A stretch of DNA of 64,000 bases from Faecalibacterium sp. UBA1819 (GCA_002315015.1 DCEX01000029.1:114665-178664), one strand, 5' to 3'. Positions 9,151-19,223 are shown, counted from the stretch's first letter. The notes: generated from the letters alone by a model not told the origin. Numbers and translations: made by a program.

Positions 9151-10062
9151 TTACACTTCACGCAGGAACAAAGCGTCTACAAAGGCATCGGAATCAAAGG
9201 GCATTAAATCGTCCATTTTTTCGCCCACACCCACAAAGCGCACCGGCAAGCCCAGCTTCTCTTTCACAGAAATCACCGCGCCGCCCTTGGCCGTGCCGTC
9301 CAGTTTTGTCAAAATGACGCCCGTCGCCCCGGCAGCCTCCACAAATTGGCGCGCTTGCTGGATAGCATTCTGGCCCGTGATGGCATCCAGCACCAGCAGG
9401 GTTTCACAGCTGGCATTGGGACTTGCTTTGCGCACAACACGGCTGATTTTAGAAAGCTCGTCCATCAGATTTTTCTTGTTGTGCAAACGTCCTGCCGTAT
9501 CGCAGATAACAAGGTCGGTTCCTCTTGCGGCTGCGGCCTGCACCGCGTCAAAAATCACAGCGGCCGGGTCTGCGCCCTCTTTGTGCTTGATGATGGGGAC
9601 ATTGGCGCGCTGAGCCCAAATGTCGAGCTGTTCAGACGCAGCCGCGCGGAAGGTGTCGCCCGCCGCCAAAAGCACGCTTTTGCCCTCGCCGGTATACAGA
9701 TGCGCCAGCTTGGCAATCGAGGTAGTTTTGCCCACGCCGTTGACGCCGATGACCAAAATTACTGCCGGCTTACCGGACAAGTCCATGGGGGTATCCACGG
9801 CCATGCGTTCTTTAATAATGCCTTTCAAAGCATCGAGTGCCTCCGCACCGGTTTTTAAGCGCTGCGCGCGCACACGGCGCTGAAGCTCCTGCACCAATTC
9901 CATGGCCACATCCGCGCCGGTATCTGCCAGAATGAGCTGCTCCTCCAAATCATCGTACATTTCATCGTTGATTTCGCCCGCGTTAACCAGATTTCCAATC
10001 GTTCCGAAAATGCTGTCGCGCGTTTTTTTCAAGCTTTGACCCAGTTTTTCAAAAAATCCCAT
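9151..10062 (-). CDS. ftsY: Signal recognition particle receptor FtsY
   Basis: The 303-residue SRP-type GTPase receives ribosome-nascent chain complexes at the membrane. G motifs are GVNGVGKTTSIAKLAH (G1), DTAGRLHNK (G3) and TKLDGTAKGG (G4/G5). The N domain begins directly with MGFFEKLGQSLKKTRDS, so the long acidic A domain of E. coli FtsY is absent, as is usual in Firmicutes. It lies 20 bases downstream of smc and 86 bases upstream of rdgB, in the usual rnc-smc-ftsY order. Confidence 0.97.
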   Translation of the reverse strand: MGFFEKLGQSLKKTRDSIFGTIGNLVNAGEINDEMYDDLEEQLILADTGADVAMELVQELQRRVRAQRLKTGAEALDALKGIIKERMAVDTPMDLSGKPAVILVIGVNGVGKTTSIAKLAHLYTGEGKSVLLAAGDTFRAAASEQLDIWAQRANVPIIKHKEGADPAAVIFDAVQAAAARGTDLVICDTAGRLHNKKNLMDELSKISRVVRKASPNASCETLLVLDAITGQNAIQQARQFVEAAGATGVILTKLDGTAKGGAVISVKEKLGLPVRFVGVGEKMDDLMPFDSDAFVDALFLREV

Positions 10063-10082
10063 ACGGTTTCACCTCATTCTTA

Positions 10083-13000
10083 TTATACCAGTGCAGCCTC
10101 GGCCTGCGCTACATCTAATTTCAATACTTTCGACACGCCGTCCTCCTGCATGGTCACACCATACAAAACATCGGCCTGTTCCATGGTACCGCGGCGGTGC
10201 GTAATGACGACAAACTGTGTTTCGCGGCAGATGCGGCGCAGATACTGCGCATAACGCACGACGTTCACGTCGTCCAAGGCCGCCTCGATTTCGTCCATCA
10301 CGCAGAACGGCGACGGGTTGACCGCCAAAATCGCAAAGTAAATAGCAATGGCCACCAGCGCTTGCTCGCCGCCGGATAAGCTGGCAAGGTCTTTGATCAC
10401 TTTGCCCGGCGGCGTCACCTCAATGCTGATGCCGCTGGAAAGCACATCGTTTTCATCGTCCAGATACAAGCGCGCGGAACCGCCGCCGAAAAGCAGCTGA
10501 AAAATACGCCCAAAGTGCGTGTTGATTTCCGCAAAGCTTTTGGCAAACATTTCGCGCATTTCCGCACACAGCTGGGCAATCAATTCCAGCAGTTCGGCTT
10601 TGCTCTTTTCCACATCACCAACCTGCACGCGCAAAAACTCGTAGCGCTGCTTCACTTGCTCGTATTCCTCAATCGCCCCGACATTGACATTGCCCAGCGC
10701 CTTGATTTCCGCGCGCACCTGCGCCACCATCATGCGCAGCTCGGCAATCGACTCAAACGGCTGGCAAAGTGCTTCCGCCGCTTCCAAGCTCAGCTCGTAT
10801 TCTTCCCAGAGCTTTGCAGCCGTTTGCTGATACTCGCTGTCCTTAGCCTGTTTTTGCTCCTCTAAGCGGGCAGCCTCTCGCGTGAGGGCTTCCTTTTCCC
10901 CGCTCAAGGTTCGCGCCTTTCGCGTTTGCTCGCTGATGGAGCCTTCCTTCTCCATGCGCTGCGATGCACACGCCGCAATCTCCTGCTCCTTTTGCTGAAT
11001 ATCCCGTCGGCCCTGCTCCACACTTTCGCGCACTCTTTCCATTTCTTTGGCCGTCTGCTCGTTTTCCTCGTGCAGCCGCGCAATCCCGGCTTTCAGCTCC
11101 TCGGCGCGCTGTGCCGCTTGCCCTGTTTGTGTATGCAAATGTTCCAGCGCAGTATCAATGCTTTCAATGTCGCGGTCTTTTGACAAAATTTCCAGCTTTA
11201 ATGCCGAAAGTTCTTCCGAAAGAGCCGTGCGCTGTTTGAGGAAATCGGTGTCGTTGCCGACGATTTCTTTCAATTCCTGCTCCAACGCATTTGTTTTTTC
11301 TTCCAGCGCTTTCTTTCGCTCGGCATCGCTTTGCATCTGGCGGTCATGCTGTTCCAGCTTATCGCGGAGTGCTGAACATTCATTTTCTAATTGTTGACGG
11401 ATTTGATCCAGTTGAAGCAGTCCTGCGCGTACCCGGCGCATTTCGGCTTCGGCACGGATTTCGTCCGTCTGCGCCGTTGTTTGGCGCTGCTGTGCGCTTT
11501 CCAGCTGAGCTTTGAGCTGCGCCGTTTCCGCCTCGGCTTGCGCGGTTTGCTCGGCCGCCGTTTCCCGGCGCGCTTTCAAACGCTCCAGCTTTGCTTTCAG
11601 CTCGTCCATTTCCTGCTTGCGGCTGAACAGTCCCGCCGAACGCTGCACACTGCCGCCCGTAAACGAACCGCCCGCATTGACTACTTGGCCGTCCACCGTT
11701 ACCACACGGTTTTTGTAATCGAGCATCTTTGCCACGCGCGCCGCCTCGTCAATGTCCTGTACAACTACAATGCGCCCCAGCAAATTGGACACCACCACGG
11801 AAAACTCCGGTTGAAAGTGCACTAAATCACACGCCAGCACCGCGCCCTGCGGCAGTCTTGATGCATCAAAATGAGCCGGCCGCACCGTATCAAGCGGCAA
11901 AAAGGTAGCGCGTCCTGCGCGCTCCGCTTTTAAGAATGCCATCGCCGCTTTGGCCGCCTGCTGATCCTCCACAACGATATTTTGCATCGCCGCGCCGAGC
12001 GCCGTTTCCACGGCGACTTCATAACCGCTCTGCACCGTTAAAATGGTAGAGACTGGGCCAAAAATGCCGCGCAGTCTTCTGTTTTGCACTGCCTTCATCA
12101 CGCTTTTCACACTATAATGAAAGCCGTCGAGATTTTTTTCAAAATCCTGCAAGACGGAAAGACGCTGCGCCGCGTTTTCTTCCTCGCGGCGAATTTTTTC
12201 TTCTTCCTGACGGGCCTGCTGCTGCGCGTTGCTTTTTGCTTCCAGCTTTAATTCCAGCCCTCGCGCCACGTTGGTGCTCGTTTCCTTGCGCGCTTTGGCA
12301 TCGTTCCACATCGCCTGTGTATCTGCCGATTCTTCCTGCATCCGCGCTTGCACGCGCACATTTTCTTCCAGCTCTGCCCCGGCTGCGGCAAGACGTGTTT
12401 GTGCCGCGTCAAAAGCGCTTTGCTGCGCCGCTTGCTGCACTTTGACCGCCGTCATCTCCTGTGCAATGCCCGCCAGCTGCGCTTCCAGCGCTCCGCGCTT
12501 TTCTCCGCTGGCCAAACTGCTTTCCAAAATCTGCTGCAATTCTCCCGTCAAGCGGTGTTCCTGCTCATGCAAAAGTGCAAGAGCCTGCCGCACTTTTTCG
12601 CGCTCGGCACAGCGGCGCCCTTTCTCGGCTTGTGTCTGTTCGCTTGAGCGTCCCGCCGCTTCCAGTTCCTCGCGCATCTGCTGCGCGGCGGCGTCATTGT
12701 GCTGGCGGTTATTTTCCAGCACCGCCAAGCGTGCATCCGCGCCGGAAATGTCCTGCGTAATGGTGCGGATGTCTAAATTCAGCTGTTCCGCCTTTCGGTT
12801 TAACGCCTCAATTTCGGCGCGTACCTGCTCGGTTTGGGCGTCGGCCTCATCCATTTCTTTGGAAATTCGGTTATAATCCGCACGCGCAATTTCCAGCTTT
12901 CGCTGTTGGTCGCGCAGCGCCTCCCGCGCTTTGTGTACGGTGTCCACCCAAAGGGTTACTTCCAGCTGTTTGCGGCGCTCGGCCATTTGAATAAAGCGGT

Positions 13001-13640
13001 GCGCCTTTTCGCTTTCTTTTTGCAGGGGAACGACGCGCTGTTCCAGTTCGCCCAAAATATCGCGCAGACGAACTAGATTTTCCTCTGCCGCATCGAGCCG
13101 TTTTTCCGCTTCGTTTTTTCGGTAGCGAAAGCGGGCAATGCCCGAAGCTTCTTCAAAAATTTCGCGGCGCTCGTCAGATTTTGCGCCTACAATTTCCGCA
13201 ATGCGCCCCTGCCCGATGATTGAATACCCGTCACGGCCAATGCCGGTGTCCAAAAACATCTCATAAATATCTTTTAAGCGGACATTCTGGCCGTTAATGG
13301 TGTACTCACTTTCGCCGGAACGGTAATATTTACGCCCGATAATTACCTCGTCGGCGTCAACGTCAATACGCCGGTCGGTGTTGTCAATATACAGCCGCAC
13401 AAAGGCAAAGCCCATGGCCCCGCGCGTCTGCGTACCGCCGAAAATGACGTTTTCCATTTTTCCGCCGCCGCGCAGCTGGCGGGCGCTGGTTTCGCCCAGC
13501 ACCCAGCGAATGGCATCGGAAATATTGGATTTTCCAGAGCCGTTCGGCCCCACAACCGCCGTAATTCCTTTTTCAATCGTAATTTTGATTTTATCGGGAA
13601 ACGACTTAAAGCCTTGTATTTCCAGTGCCTTTAAAAACAT
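10083..13640 (-). CDS. smc: Chromosome segregation protein SMC
   Basis: The 1185-residue condensin ATPase organises the chromosome with ScpAB. It has Walker A GPNGSGKSNISDAI near residue 33, long coiled coils on both sides of a hinge (about residues 510-670, with GYEVAVETALGAAMQNIVV and TVDGQVVNAGGSFTGG), the C-loop LASLSGGEQALVAIA and Walker B PFCVMDEIEAALDDVNV. Length and order are normal for Firmicutes SMC. It lies between rnc (58 bases upstream) and ftsY. Confidence 0.97.
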   Translation of the reverse strand: MFLKALEIQGFKSFPDKIKITIEKGITAVVGPNGSGKSNISDAIRWVLGETSARQLRGGGKMENVIFGGTQTRGAMGFAFVRLYIDNTDRRIDVDADEVIIGRKYYRSGESEYTINGQNVRLKDIYEMFLDTGIGRDGYSIIGQGRIAEIVGAKSDERREIFEEASGIARFRYRKNEAEKRLDAAEENLVRLRDILGELEQRVVPLQKESEKAHRFIQMAERRKQLEVTLWVDTVHKAREALRDQQRKLEIARADYNRISKEMDEADAQTEQVRAEIEALNRKAEQLNLDIRTITQDISGADARLAVLENNRQHNDAAAQQMREELEAAGRSSEQTQAEKGRRCAEREKVRQALALLHEQEHRLTGELQQILESSLASGEKRGALEAQLAGIAQEMTAVKVQQAAQQSAFDAAQTRLAAAGAELEENVRVQARMQEESADTQAMWNDAKARKETSTNVARGLELKLEAKSNAQQQARQEEEKIRREEENAAQRLSVLQDFEKNLDGFHYSVKSVMKAVQNRRLRGIFGPVSTILTVQSGYEVAVETALGAAMQNIVVEDQQAAKAAMAFLKAERAGRATFLPLDTVRPAHFDASRLPQGAVLACDLVHFQPEFSVVVSNLLGRIVVVQDIDEAARVAKMLDYKNRVVTVDGQVVNAGGSFTGGSVQRSAGLFSRKQEMDELKAKLERLKARRETAAEQTAQAEAETAQLKAQLESAQQRQTTAQTDEIRAEAEMRRVRAGLLQLDQIRQQLENECSALRDKLEQHDRQMQSDAERKKALEEKTNALEQELKEIVGNDTDFLKQRTALSEELSALKLEILSKDRDIESIDTALEHLHTQTGQAAQRAEELKAGIARLHEENEQTAKEMERVRESVEQGRRDIQQKEQEIAACASQRMEKEGSISEQTRKARTLSGEKEALTREAARLEEQKQAKDSEYQQTAAKLWEEYELSLEAAEALCQPFESIAELRMMVAQVRAEIKALGNVNVGAIEEYEQVKQRYEFLRVQVGDVEKSKAELLELIAQLCAEMREMFAKSFAEINTHFGRIFQLLFGGGSARLYLDDENDVLSSGISIEVTPPGKVIKDLASLSGGEQALVAIAIYFAILAVNPSPFCVMDEIEAALDDVNVVRYAQYLRRICRETQFVVITHRRGTMEQADVLYGVTMQEDGVSKVLKLDVAQAEAALV

Positions 13641-13697
13641 GCTGCATCCTTTCCTTGCACGGCGAACCCGTTCCGTTCGTGATTGGTTTTGGGCGGT

Positions 13698-14372
13698 TTA
13701 ATACCCCATCAGCGTCAGCGCTTCTTTTGCGGCCATTTGTTCGGCCTGCTTTTTGGAATGGCCTTCGCCCGTTCCAATGCAGTTGGAGTTCAAATGCACC
13801 TGCACCACAAAATGCTTGTCGTGGTCGGGGCCGCTCTCATCCGTTACCATATACGAAAGACGTTCCTCGGGGTTTTGCTGAATAATTTCCTGAAGCTTTG
13901 TTTTGTAGTCTTCTTCTGTATTTTTACACGTCAGCGCCTGTGTAATAAACGGCAGAATAAACCGGCGAGCCTGTTCAATACCGCCATCTAAGTACAGCGC
14001 CGCAATCACAGCTTCAAACGCATCCGACACGACGCTGGGGCGGCGGCGTCCCCCGCCCAGTTCTTCTCCGTGGCCAAGGCGCAGATAATCGCCCAGCCGA
14101 ATTTTCTGGGCAAATCCAAACAGCGCGTTTTCGCACACAAGGCTTGCACGCATACGAGTCAGTTCACCCTCGGGCAAATCGTTGTGTGTAAATAAGTAAT
14201 CGGCAACCACAATGGAAAGCACGGAATCGCCCAGAAATTCCAGCCGCTCATTGTGCTTTGTGCCGCGTCTGGCTTCGTTGGCATACGAAGTATGCGTCAG
14301 AGCCGTTTCGAGCAGTGAGGGGTCCTGAAAGCGGTATCCCAGTGTCTTTTCCAGTTCCTTCATATCGTGCAT
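13698..14372 (-). CDS. rnc: Ribonuclease III
   Basis: The 224-residue double-strand-specific endonuclease processes rRNA and other structured RNA. The RNase III signature ERLEFLGDSVLSIVVADYLF lies near residue 43, with the second acidic cluster in VSDAFEAVIAALYLDGG. A C-terminal dsRNA-binding domain follows (KLQEIIQQNPEERLSYMV to SKKQAEQMAAKEAL). The start at 14372 follows GGGGAGAG by six bases. It begins one base after the plsX stop, so the acpP gene often found between plsX and rnc is missing here. Confidence 0.96.
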   Translation of the reverse strand: MHDMKELEKTLGYRFQDPSLLETALTHTSYANEARRGTKHNERLEFLGDSVLSIVVADYLFTHNDLPEGELTRMRASLVCENALFGFAQKIRLGDYLRLGHGEELGGGRRRPSVVSDAFEAVIAALYLDGGIEQARRFILPFITQALTCKNTEEDYKTKLQEIIQQNPEERLSYMVTDESGPDHDKHFVVQVHLNSNCIGTGEGHSKKQAEQMAAKEALTLMGY

Positions 14373-14373
14373 C

Positions 14374-15399
14374 TTATTCTCTCCCCTGTGCCGGTGTTTC
14401 GTTGTCCTCCAAGGCGGCCAGCTTTTGAGCCATATTCTCTACCACATGGCCATCCACGCAGCGTTTTGCCTGTCGAATGGCGTTTTTAAAGGCCTTTGCG
14501 TTAGAGGAACCGTGCGCCTTAATCACCGGCTTGCACACACCCATCATCAAAGCGCCGCCGTGTTCGTCGGCATCCAGCATCTTTTTAAAATCGCTCAAGC
14601 CGCCCTTGACCAAAAGATAGCCGATTTTCGTGCCAAGGCTGCGCAAAAACACCTTTTTCAGCTCTCCAACGAGGCTTTTGGCCAGTCCCTCGGTCAGCTT
14701 TAAAATCACATTGCCTGTAAAGCCGTCGCACACAACCACATCGGCTTGACCCGTGGGAATATCGCGCGGCTCAATATTGCCCACAAAGTGCATTTGTTTA
14801 TTTTGTTTCATACGCGCGTGCGCTTCTACATAGACGGGCGTTCCCTTGCTTTCCTCCGCGCCGTTGTTCACCAGCGCCACAGTGGGGTTTTGGCGGTTCA
14901 TCGCACGTTCCATGTACACACTGCCCATAATGCCGAACGCCTCCAGCATTTCCGGGCGGCACTCCACATTTGCCCCTGCGTCGAGCAGCAAATAAGGCTT
15001 TTGTGTGCCGGGAATCACCGTGCCGATGGCAGGGCGCTTCACCCCTTTCAGGCGCTTGACAATCAGCGTTGCACCCGCCAGCAAAGCGCCTGTGGAACCG
15101 GCGGACACAAAGGCGTCACCCTCGCCCTTTGCCAGCAGATTCATGCCTACTACCATGGAGGAATCCTTTTTCTTGCGCACTGCGGCGGTCGGCTCGTCAC
15201 ACATCGAAATTTCTTCTTTTGCGTCCACAATGCGAATCTTTTGCATGTCAATCGCGTGTTCTTTGACCGCCTTTGCAATTTTTTCGCTGTTGCCAACGGC
15301 GATAATGTCCACACCGTATTCTTTCACGGCTTGGCTGGCACCTTTTAAAATCTCAGCCGGTGCATTGTCACCGCCCATTGCGTCAATGATAATGGTCAT
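14374..15399 (-). CDS. plsX: Phosphate acyltransferase PlsX
   Basis: PlsX makes acyl-phosphate from acyl-ACP, the first step of the PlsX/PlsY phospholipid route. The 341-residue protein begins MTIIIDAMGGDNAPAEILKG, the family signature, and continues with VSAGSTGALLAG and VVCDGFTGNVILKL. An in-frame extension to 15423 exists, but GGAGGG lies 7 bases before the ATG at 15397-15399. It sits 43 bases after trmFO and one base before rnc. Confidence 0.95.
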   Translation of the reverse strand: MTIIIDAMGGDNAPAEILKGASQAVKEYGVDIIAVGNSEKIAKAVKEHAIDMQKIRIVDAKEEISMCDEPTAAVRKKKDSSMVVGMNLLAKGEGDAFVSAGSTGALLAGATLIVKRLKGVKRPAIGTVIPGTQKPYLLLDAGANVECRPEMLEAFGIMGSVYMERAMNRQNPTVALVNNGAEESKGTPVYVEAHARMKQNKQMHFVGNIEPRDIPTGQADVVVCDGFTGNVILKLTEGLAKSLVGELKKVFLRSLGTKIGYLLVKGGLSDFKKMLDADEHGGALMMGVCKPVIKAHGSSNAKAFKNAIRQAKRCVDGHVVENMAQKLAALEDNETPAQGRE

Positions 15400-15442
15400 G
15401 TCGTTTCCCTCCAAAAAAGTCATTTACGCGCCAATGCGCACC

Positions 15443-16756
15443 TCAGCCCTCACTGTGCTGCGCCAAAGCCGCTTTCATTGCGTCCACCGCGCGCAGTGCC
15501 AGCTGTTCATAGCGCTGGCGCTTGTCACGAATGCGCGTTTCCAGCGGCGGCAAAAGGCCCATATTCGCGCCCATGGGCTGAAAATCTTTGCTTTCCGTTG
15601 TAATATAGTGCAGCAGCGCACCCGTCATCGTCTCCTGCGGATACTCCGGCATTGCCCAGCCGCGGCAGCGCGCCTCCATCGCGTGTGCCGCAAGCAAACC
15701 GCAGGCTGCGCTTTCCATATAGCCTTCAAAACCGGTAATCTGTCCGGCAAAAAATACATTGGGATGCTGTTTCAACGCCAAGTCCCGTCCCAGCAAAACA
15801 GGGCTGTTTAAAAACGTATTGCGATGCATCACGCCATAGCGCACAAACTCGGCGTTTTCTAAGCCCGGAATCATGGAAAATACGCGCTTTTGCTCGCCGA
15901 ATTTCAAATTGGTCTGAAAACCGACCAGATTATAGAGCGTTCCCTGCGCATTTTCCGCGCGCAGCTGCACATTGGCCCACGGACGGTGCCCCGTGCGCGG
16001 GTCGGTGAGCCCCACCGGACGAAGCGGCCCATACCGCATGGTGTCAGCGCCGCGCTGCGCCATCACCTCGATGGGCATACAGCCCTCATACACACCGCCC
16101 TCGTCAAATGCGTGCAGCTCGGCGCGTTCGGCGCTGCGCAGTGCCTCATAAAACGCCTCATAGCCCGCTTTGTCAAACGGGCAGTTTAAATAGTCCGCCG
16201 TGCCGCGCCCATAGCGAGACGCAGCAAACACCTTTTCCATGTCGATCGAATCTGCTGTGACAATCGGTGCCGCAGCATCGTAAAACGAAAGCTCTTTTAC
16301 ACCGGTCAAGCGCTTAATGTCTGCGGCAAGCGCCCCTTCCGTCAAGGGGCCTGTGGCGACCAGCGTCAACACGTCTTCATCCTCATCAATTTGCGTGACT
16401 TCCTGTTCCACCACCGTGATATTCGCATGAGTGCGCACCTTTTGCGTCACACGCTCGGCAAACAAATCGCGGTCTACCGCCAGCGCACCGCCGGCAGCCA
16501 CACGGCATTCCTCCGCAATGGGCAAAAGCGACGAGCCAAGCAGCTTCATTTCGGCTTTCAGCAAACCGGAAGCGGAATCCAACCGGTCAGCTTTGAGCGA
16601 ATTGGAGCAAACCAGCTCGGCAAAATTGCTGTTTTTATGCGCGGGCGAAAACTTCAGCGGCTTTTGTTCGTAAAGCGTCACCGCAAACCCACGGTCAGCC
16701 AGATACAGCGCAGCTTCACAGCCCGCCAGCCCGGCGCCTAAAATGCGAATATTCAT
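15443..16756 (-). CDS. trmFO: Folate-dependent tRNA (uracil-54-C5)-methyltransferase TrmFO
   Basis: TrmFO uses FADH2 and methylene-tetrahydrofolate to make ribothymidine-54 in tRNA. The 437-residue protein starts MNIRILGAGLAGCEAALYLA (Rossmann FAD motif) and contains LVCSNSLKADRLDSASGLLK with the conserved active-region cysteine, then FFAGQITGFEGYMESAACGL and LLPPLETRIRDK. The ATG at 16756 follows AGAGGAAG; upstream codons in the same frame are not family-like. It is between topA and plsX and probably cotranscribed with topA, as in Bacillus (topA-trmFO). Confidence 0.95.
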   Translation of the reverse strand: MNIRILGAGLAGCEAALYLADRGFAVTLYEQKPLKFSPAHKNSNFAELVCSNSLKADRLDSASGLLKAEMKLLGSSLLPIAEECRVAAGGALAVDRDLFAERVTQKVRTHANITVVEQEVTQIDEDEDVLTLVATGPLTEGALAADIKRLTGVKELSFYDAAAPIVTADSIDMEKVFAASRYGRGTADYLNCPFDKAGYEAFYEALRSAERAELHAFDEGGVYEGCMPIEVMAQRGADTMRYGPLRPVGLTDPRTGHRPWANVQLRAENAQGTLYNLVGFQTNLKFGEQKRVFSMIPGLENAEFVRYGVMHRNTFLNSPVLLGRDLALKQHPNVFFAGQITGFEGYMESAACGLLAAHAMEARCRGWAMPEYPQETMTGALLHYITTESKDFQPMGANMGLLPPLETRIRDKRQRYEQLALRAVDAMKAALAQHSEG

Positions 16757-16822
16757 ATCTGCTTCCTCTCTATACTGTTTGCCGCCCCTGCATCCGCCGG
16801 ACGGCGCACGCATAAGCGGAAG

Positions 16823-18931
16823 TCATTCCTTCTTTTCTGCCGCCTGTGACGCGGGGCGCTGATAGCCGCAGCCCTCTTTCTCGCACAGCAGCACACCATT
16901 TTTTCCACCTTTTTTGAACAGGGTCGACCCGCACTGCGGGCAGTTCTCTGCGGTCGGCTCATTCCAAGTCATAAAATCACATTCGGGATATTTTTCACAG
17001 CCGTAATACACGCGGCCCTTTTTGGAACGCCGCAGCAAAATTCTGCCGTGACATTTGGGGCATTCGCCCGGCATCGACTGCACCAGCCGCTTGGTGTTCT
17101 TGCATTCGGGGAAACCGGGACAAGCCAAAAACTTGCCGTAACGGCCGCTTTTAATCACCATTTTGCGCCCGCAAAGCTCGCACACCTCGTCTGTTTCCTC
17201 GTCAGGCACTTTGATTTTCTGGTCTTTCATGTTTTCCTCAGCGGCTTTCAGCGCCTTGTCAAACCCTTGGTAAAAATCATCAATTGCCTGGTGCCAATCC
17301 TCTTGCCCGTTTTCCACTTTGTCGAGGTTTTTCTCCATCTGTGCGGAAAATTTCACGTCGACAATATCGGGGAACTGCTGCATCATCAAATCGTTAATCA
17401 CGCGGCCCAAAGTGGTGGGAATCAGCTTTTTCTGTTCGCGTTCCACATAGTCGCGGTCAATAATCGTGGTGATGATAGGCGCATAAGTGGACGGACGGCC
17501 AATGCCGTTTTCCTCCAGCGCCTTAATGAGCGCCGCTTCGGTATAACGTGCGGGCGGCTGGGTAAATTTCTGCTCCGGCTTTAATTCCCGCAGCTTGAGC
17601 ACATCGCCCTCGGACAGCGGCGGCAAAGCGGTTTCCTTTTTTTCCTTCTCGTCGGTCGCTTCTTCATACAGCACGGTAAAGCCGTCAAAGGTCACGACAT
17701 AGCCGCTTGCACGGAACAGGTAATCCGCTGCGCTGATTTCCGCCGAAACCGTGTCCTGCAAGCAGTCTGCCATCTGGCTCGCAATAAATCGGCTCCAAAT
17801 CAGGCGGTACAGCTTTGCCGGGTCACCGGTCAAGCTTCTGTCCACTTCATCCGGGGTCAAAGCCGGGTTGGTCGGGCGCACCGCTTCGTGCGCATCCTGC
17901 GCGGCGGTCGCACTGCGCGACTTATAAGTGCGCTTTGTTTTGCACACATAAGCGTCGCCCCAGTTGCCTTCAATAAACTCTTTCGCGGCGGCAACGGCTT
18001 CATCCGCAATGCGCAGGCTGTCCGTTCTCATGTAGGTAATCAAACCCATGGTTCCCTGTCCGGCAATCTCCACACCTTCATACAGCGTCTGTGCTGCACG
18101 CATGGTGCGCGTTGCTGTGAAGCCTAATCGGCGGCTGGCCTCCTGCTGCAGCGTGGAGGTGATAAACGGCGGGGCAGGTGTCTTTTTGCGCTTTCCCTTC
18201 GTCAGAGAACGCACTTCGTAGACAGCGCCTTCCAAAGCCTTTTCAATGGCACGCGCTTGTTCCTCGCTTTTCACTTCCAGCTTTTTCCCGTCTTTGTCCG
18301 CCGAGAGACGGGCGGTAAATTTCTTCTGGCTGGACGGCGGAGAAAGCACCGCATCCACGTTCCAATATTCCTGCGGAACAAAGGCTTCAATTTCTTTTTC
18401 GCGGTCCACAATCAGGCGCAGCGCCACGCTTTGCACACGTCCTGCCGAAAGGCCGCGGCGCACCTTGCGCCACAAAAACGGCGACAACTTATAACCCACA
18501 AGGCGGTCAAGCACACGGCGTGCCTGCTGGGCATGGAACAAATCCATATCAATGGCGCGCGGTGCAGCCATTCCCTGGGTCACGCCTTTTTTCGTAATCT
18601 CGCCGAAAGTTACGCGGTTTTCTGCGGAAACATCCAGCCCCAGCAAATTGGCCAAATGCCAGCTGATGGCTTCACCCTCACGGTCCGGGTCCGTTGCCAG
18701 ATAAACGGCTTCGCTGTCCTTTGCCAGCGATTTCAGCTCCTTGATAATTTTTTCTTTGCCCTTGATGTTGATATACTGCGGGGCATAGCCATGCTCGATG
18801 TCAATGCCGAGCTGACTTGCGGGCAAGTCGCGGATATGTCCCATTGAGGCGGTCACCTCGTATCCGCTGCCCAAATATTTCCGAATGGTTTTCGCCTTTG
18901 CAGGCGACTCCACAATCACTAATTTCGACAT
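16823..18931 (-). CDS. topA: DNA topoisomerase I
   Basis: This type IA topoisomerase relaxes negative supercoils. The 702-residue protein starts MSKLVIVESPAKAKTIRKYL with the Toprim domain (LATDPDREGEAISWHL) and has the active-site tyrosine in GLITYMRTDSLRI. It ends in three C-terminal four-cysteine zinc ribbons, each beginning C-x-x-C and closing C-x(4-5)-C. The start follows GGAGGAGAG by about 11 bases; the frame can extend to 18958. A terminator separates it from dprA upstream, so topA probably begins a transcript that continues into trmFO and beyond. No clear promoter could be picked with confidence. Confidence 0.96.
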   Translation of the reverse strand: MSKLVIVESPAKAKTIRKYLGSGYEVTASMGHIRDLPASQLGIDIEHGYAPQYINIKGKEKIIKELKSLAKDSEAVYLATDPDREGEAISWHLANLLGLDVSAENRVTFGEITKKGVTQGMAAPRAIDMDLFHAQQARRVLDRLVGYKLSPFLWRKVRRGLSAGRVQSVALRLIVDREKEIEAFVPQEYWNVDAVLSPPSSQKKFTARLSADKDGKKLEVKSEEQARAIEKALEGAVYEVRSLTKGKRKKTPAPPFITSTLQQEASRRLGFTATRTMRAAQTLYEGVEIAGQGTMGLITYMRTDSLRIADEAVAAAKEFIEGNWGDAYVCKTKRTYKSRSATAAQDAHEAVRPTNPALTPDEVDRSLTGDPAKLYRLIWSRFIASQMADCLQDTVSAEISAADYLFRASGYVVTFDGFTVLYEEATDEKEKKETALPPLSEGDVLKLRELKPEQKFTQPPARYTEAALIKALEENGIGRPSTYAPIITTIIDRDYVEREQKKLIPTTLGRVINDLMMQQFPDIVDVKFSAQMEKNLDKVENGQEDWHQAIDDFYQGFDKALKAAEENMKDQKIKVPDEETDEVCELCGRKMVIKSGRYGKFLACPGFPECKNTKRLVQSMPGECPKCHGRILLRRSKKGRVYYGCEKYPECDFMTWNEPTAENCPQCGSTLFKKGGKNGVLLCEKEGCGYQRPASQAAEKKE

Positions 18932-19032
18932 AAAAAGCTGTTCTCTCCTCCGACCCACTCAAGCGTCAATCATTCCGGCATGATGGGGATGGTGCGGCAG
19001 TGCGCAGCGGCAGTGCCAATCAATTCTTCCAT

Positions 19033-19194
19033 GGGTGTTTCTGAGAAGTCGAATTTTTCATCTTTTTCTATTAAGAAGCGGTGTCTGCTGCGTTAAAAAT
19101 GCTCGGAATCCACAAAGGATTCCTGCGCTTTTTGCCTTGCAGCCCCACACATCTTACGAAAAATCTGTGCATTTCTTTATTCTCAGAAACACCC
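19033..19194. repeat. 162 bp MITE-like element with 15 bp terminal inverted repeats
   Basis: The sequence GGGTGTTTCTGAGAA at 19033-19047 is repeated as a perfect inverted copy at 19180-19194. The interior is non-coding and includes an inner hairpin at 19105-19123. It fills the gap between topA and dprA. Target-site duplication is not evident. It could be a miniature inverted-repeat element, or simply a large folded 3' untranslated structure of dprA. Confidence 0.5.
19105..19123 (-). terminator. Terminator after dprA, bidirectional
   Basis: GGAATCC and GGATTCC pair around ACAAA, with partly complementary GC bases outside the stem and A5 and T5 runs on the two sides. It acts plausibly on minus-strand transcripts leaving dprA about 100 bases upstream. 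It lies inside the inverted-repeat element at 19033-19194. Confidence 0.6.
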
Positions 19195-19223
19195 TAAATA
19201 TTGTCTCGCTGTCCATCTCGCGT

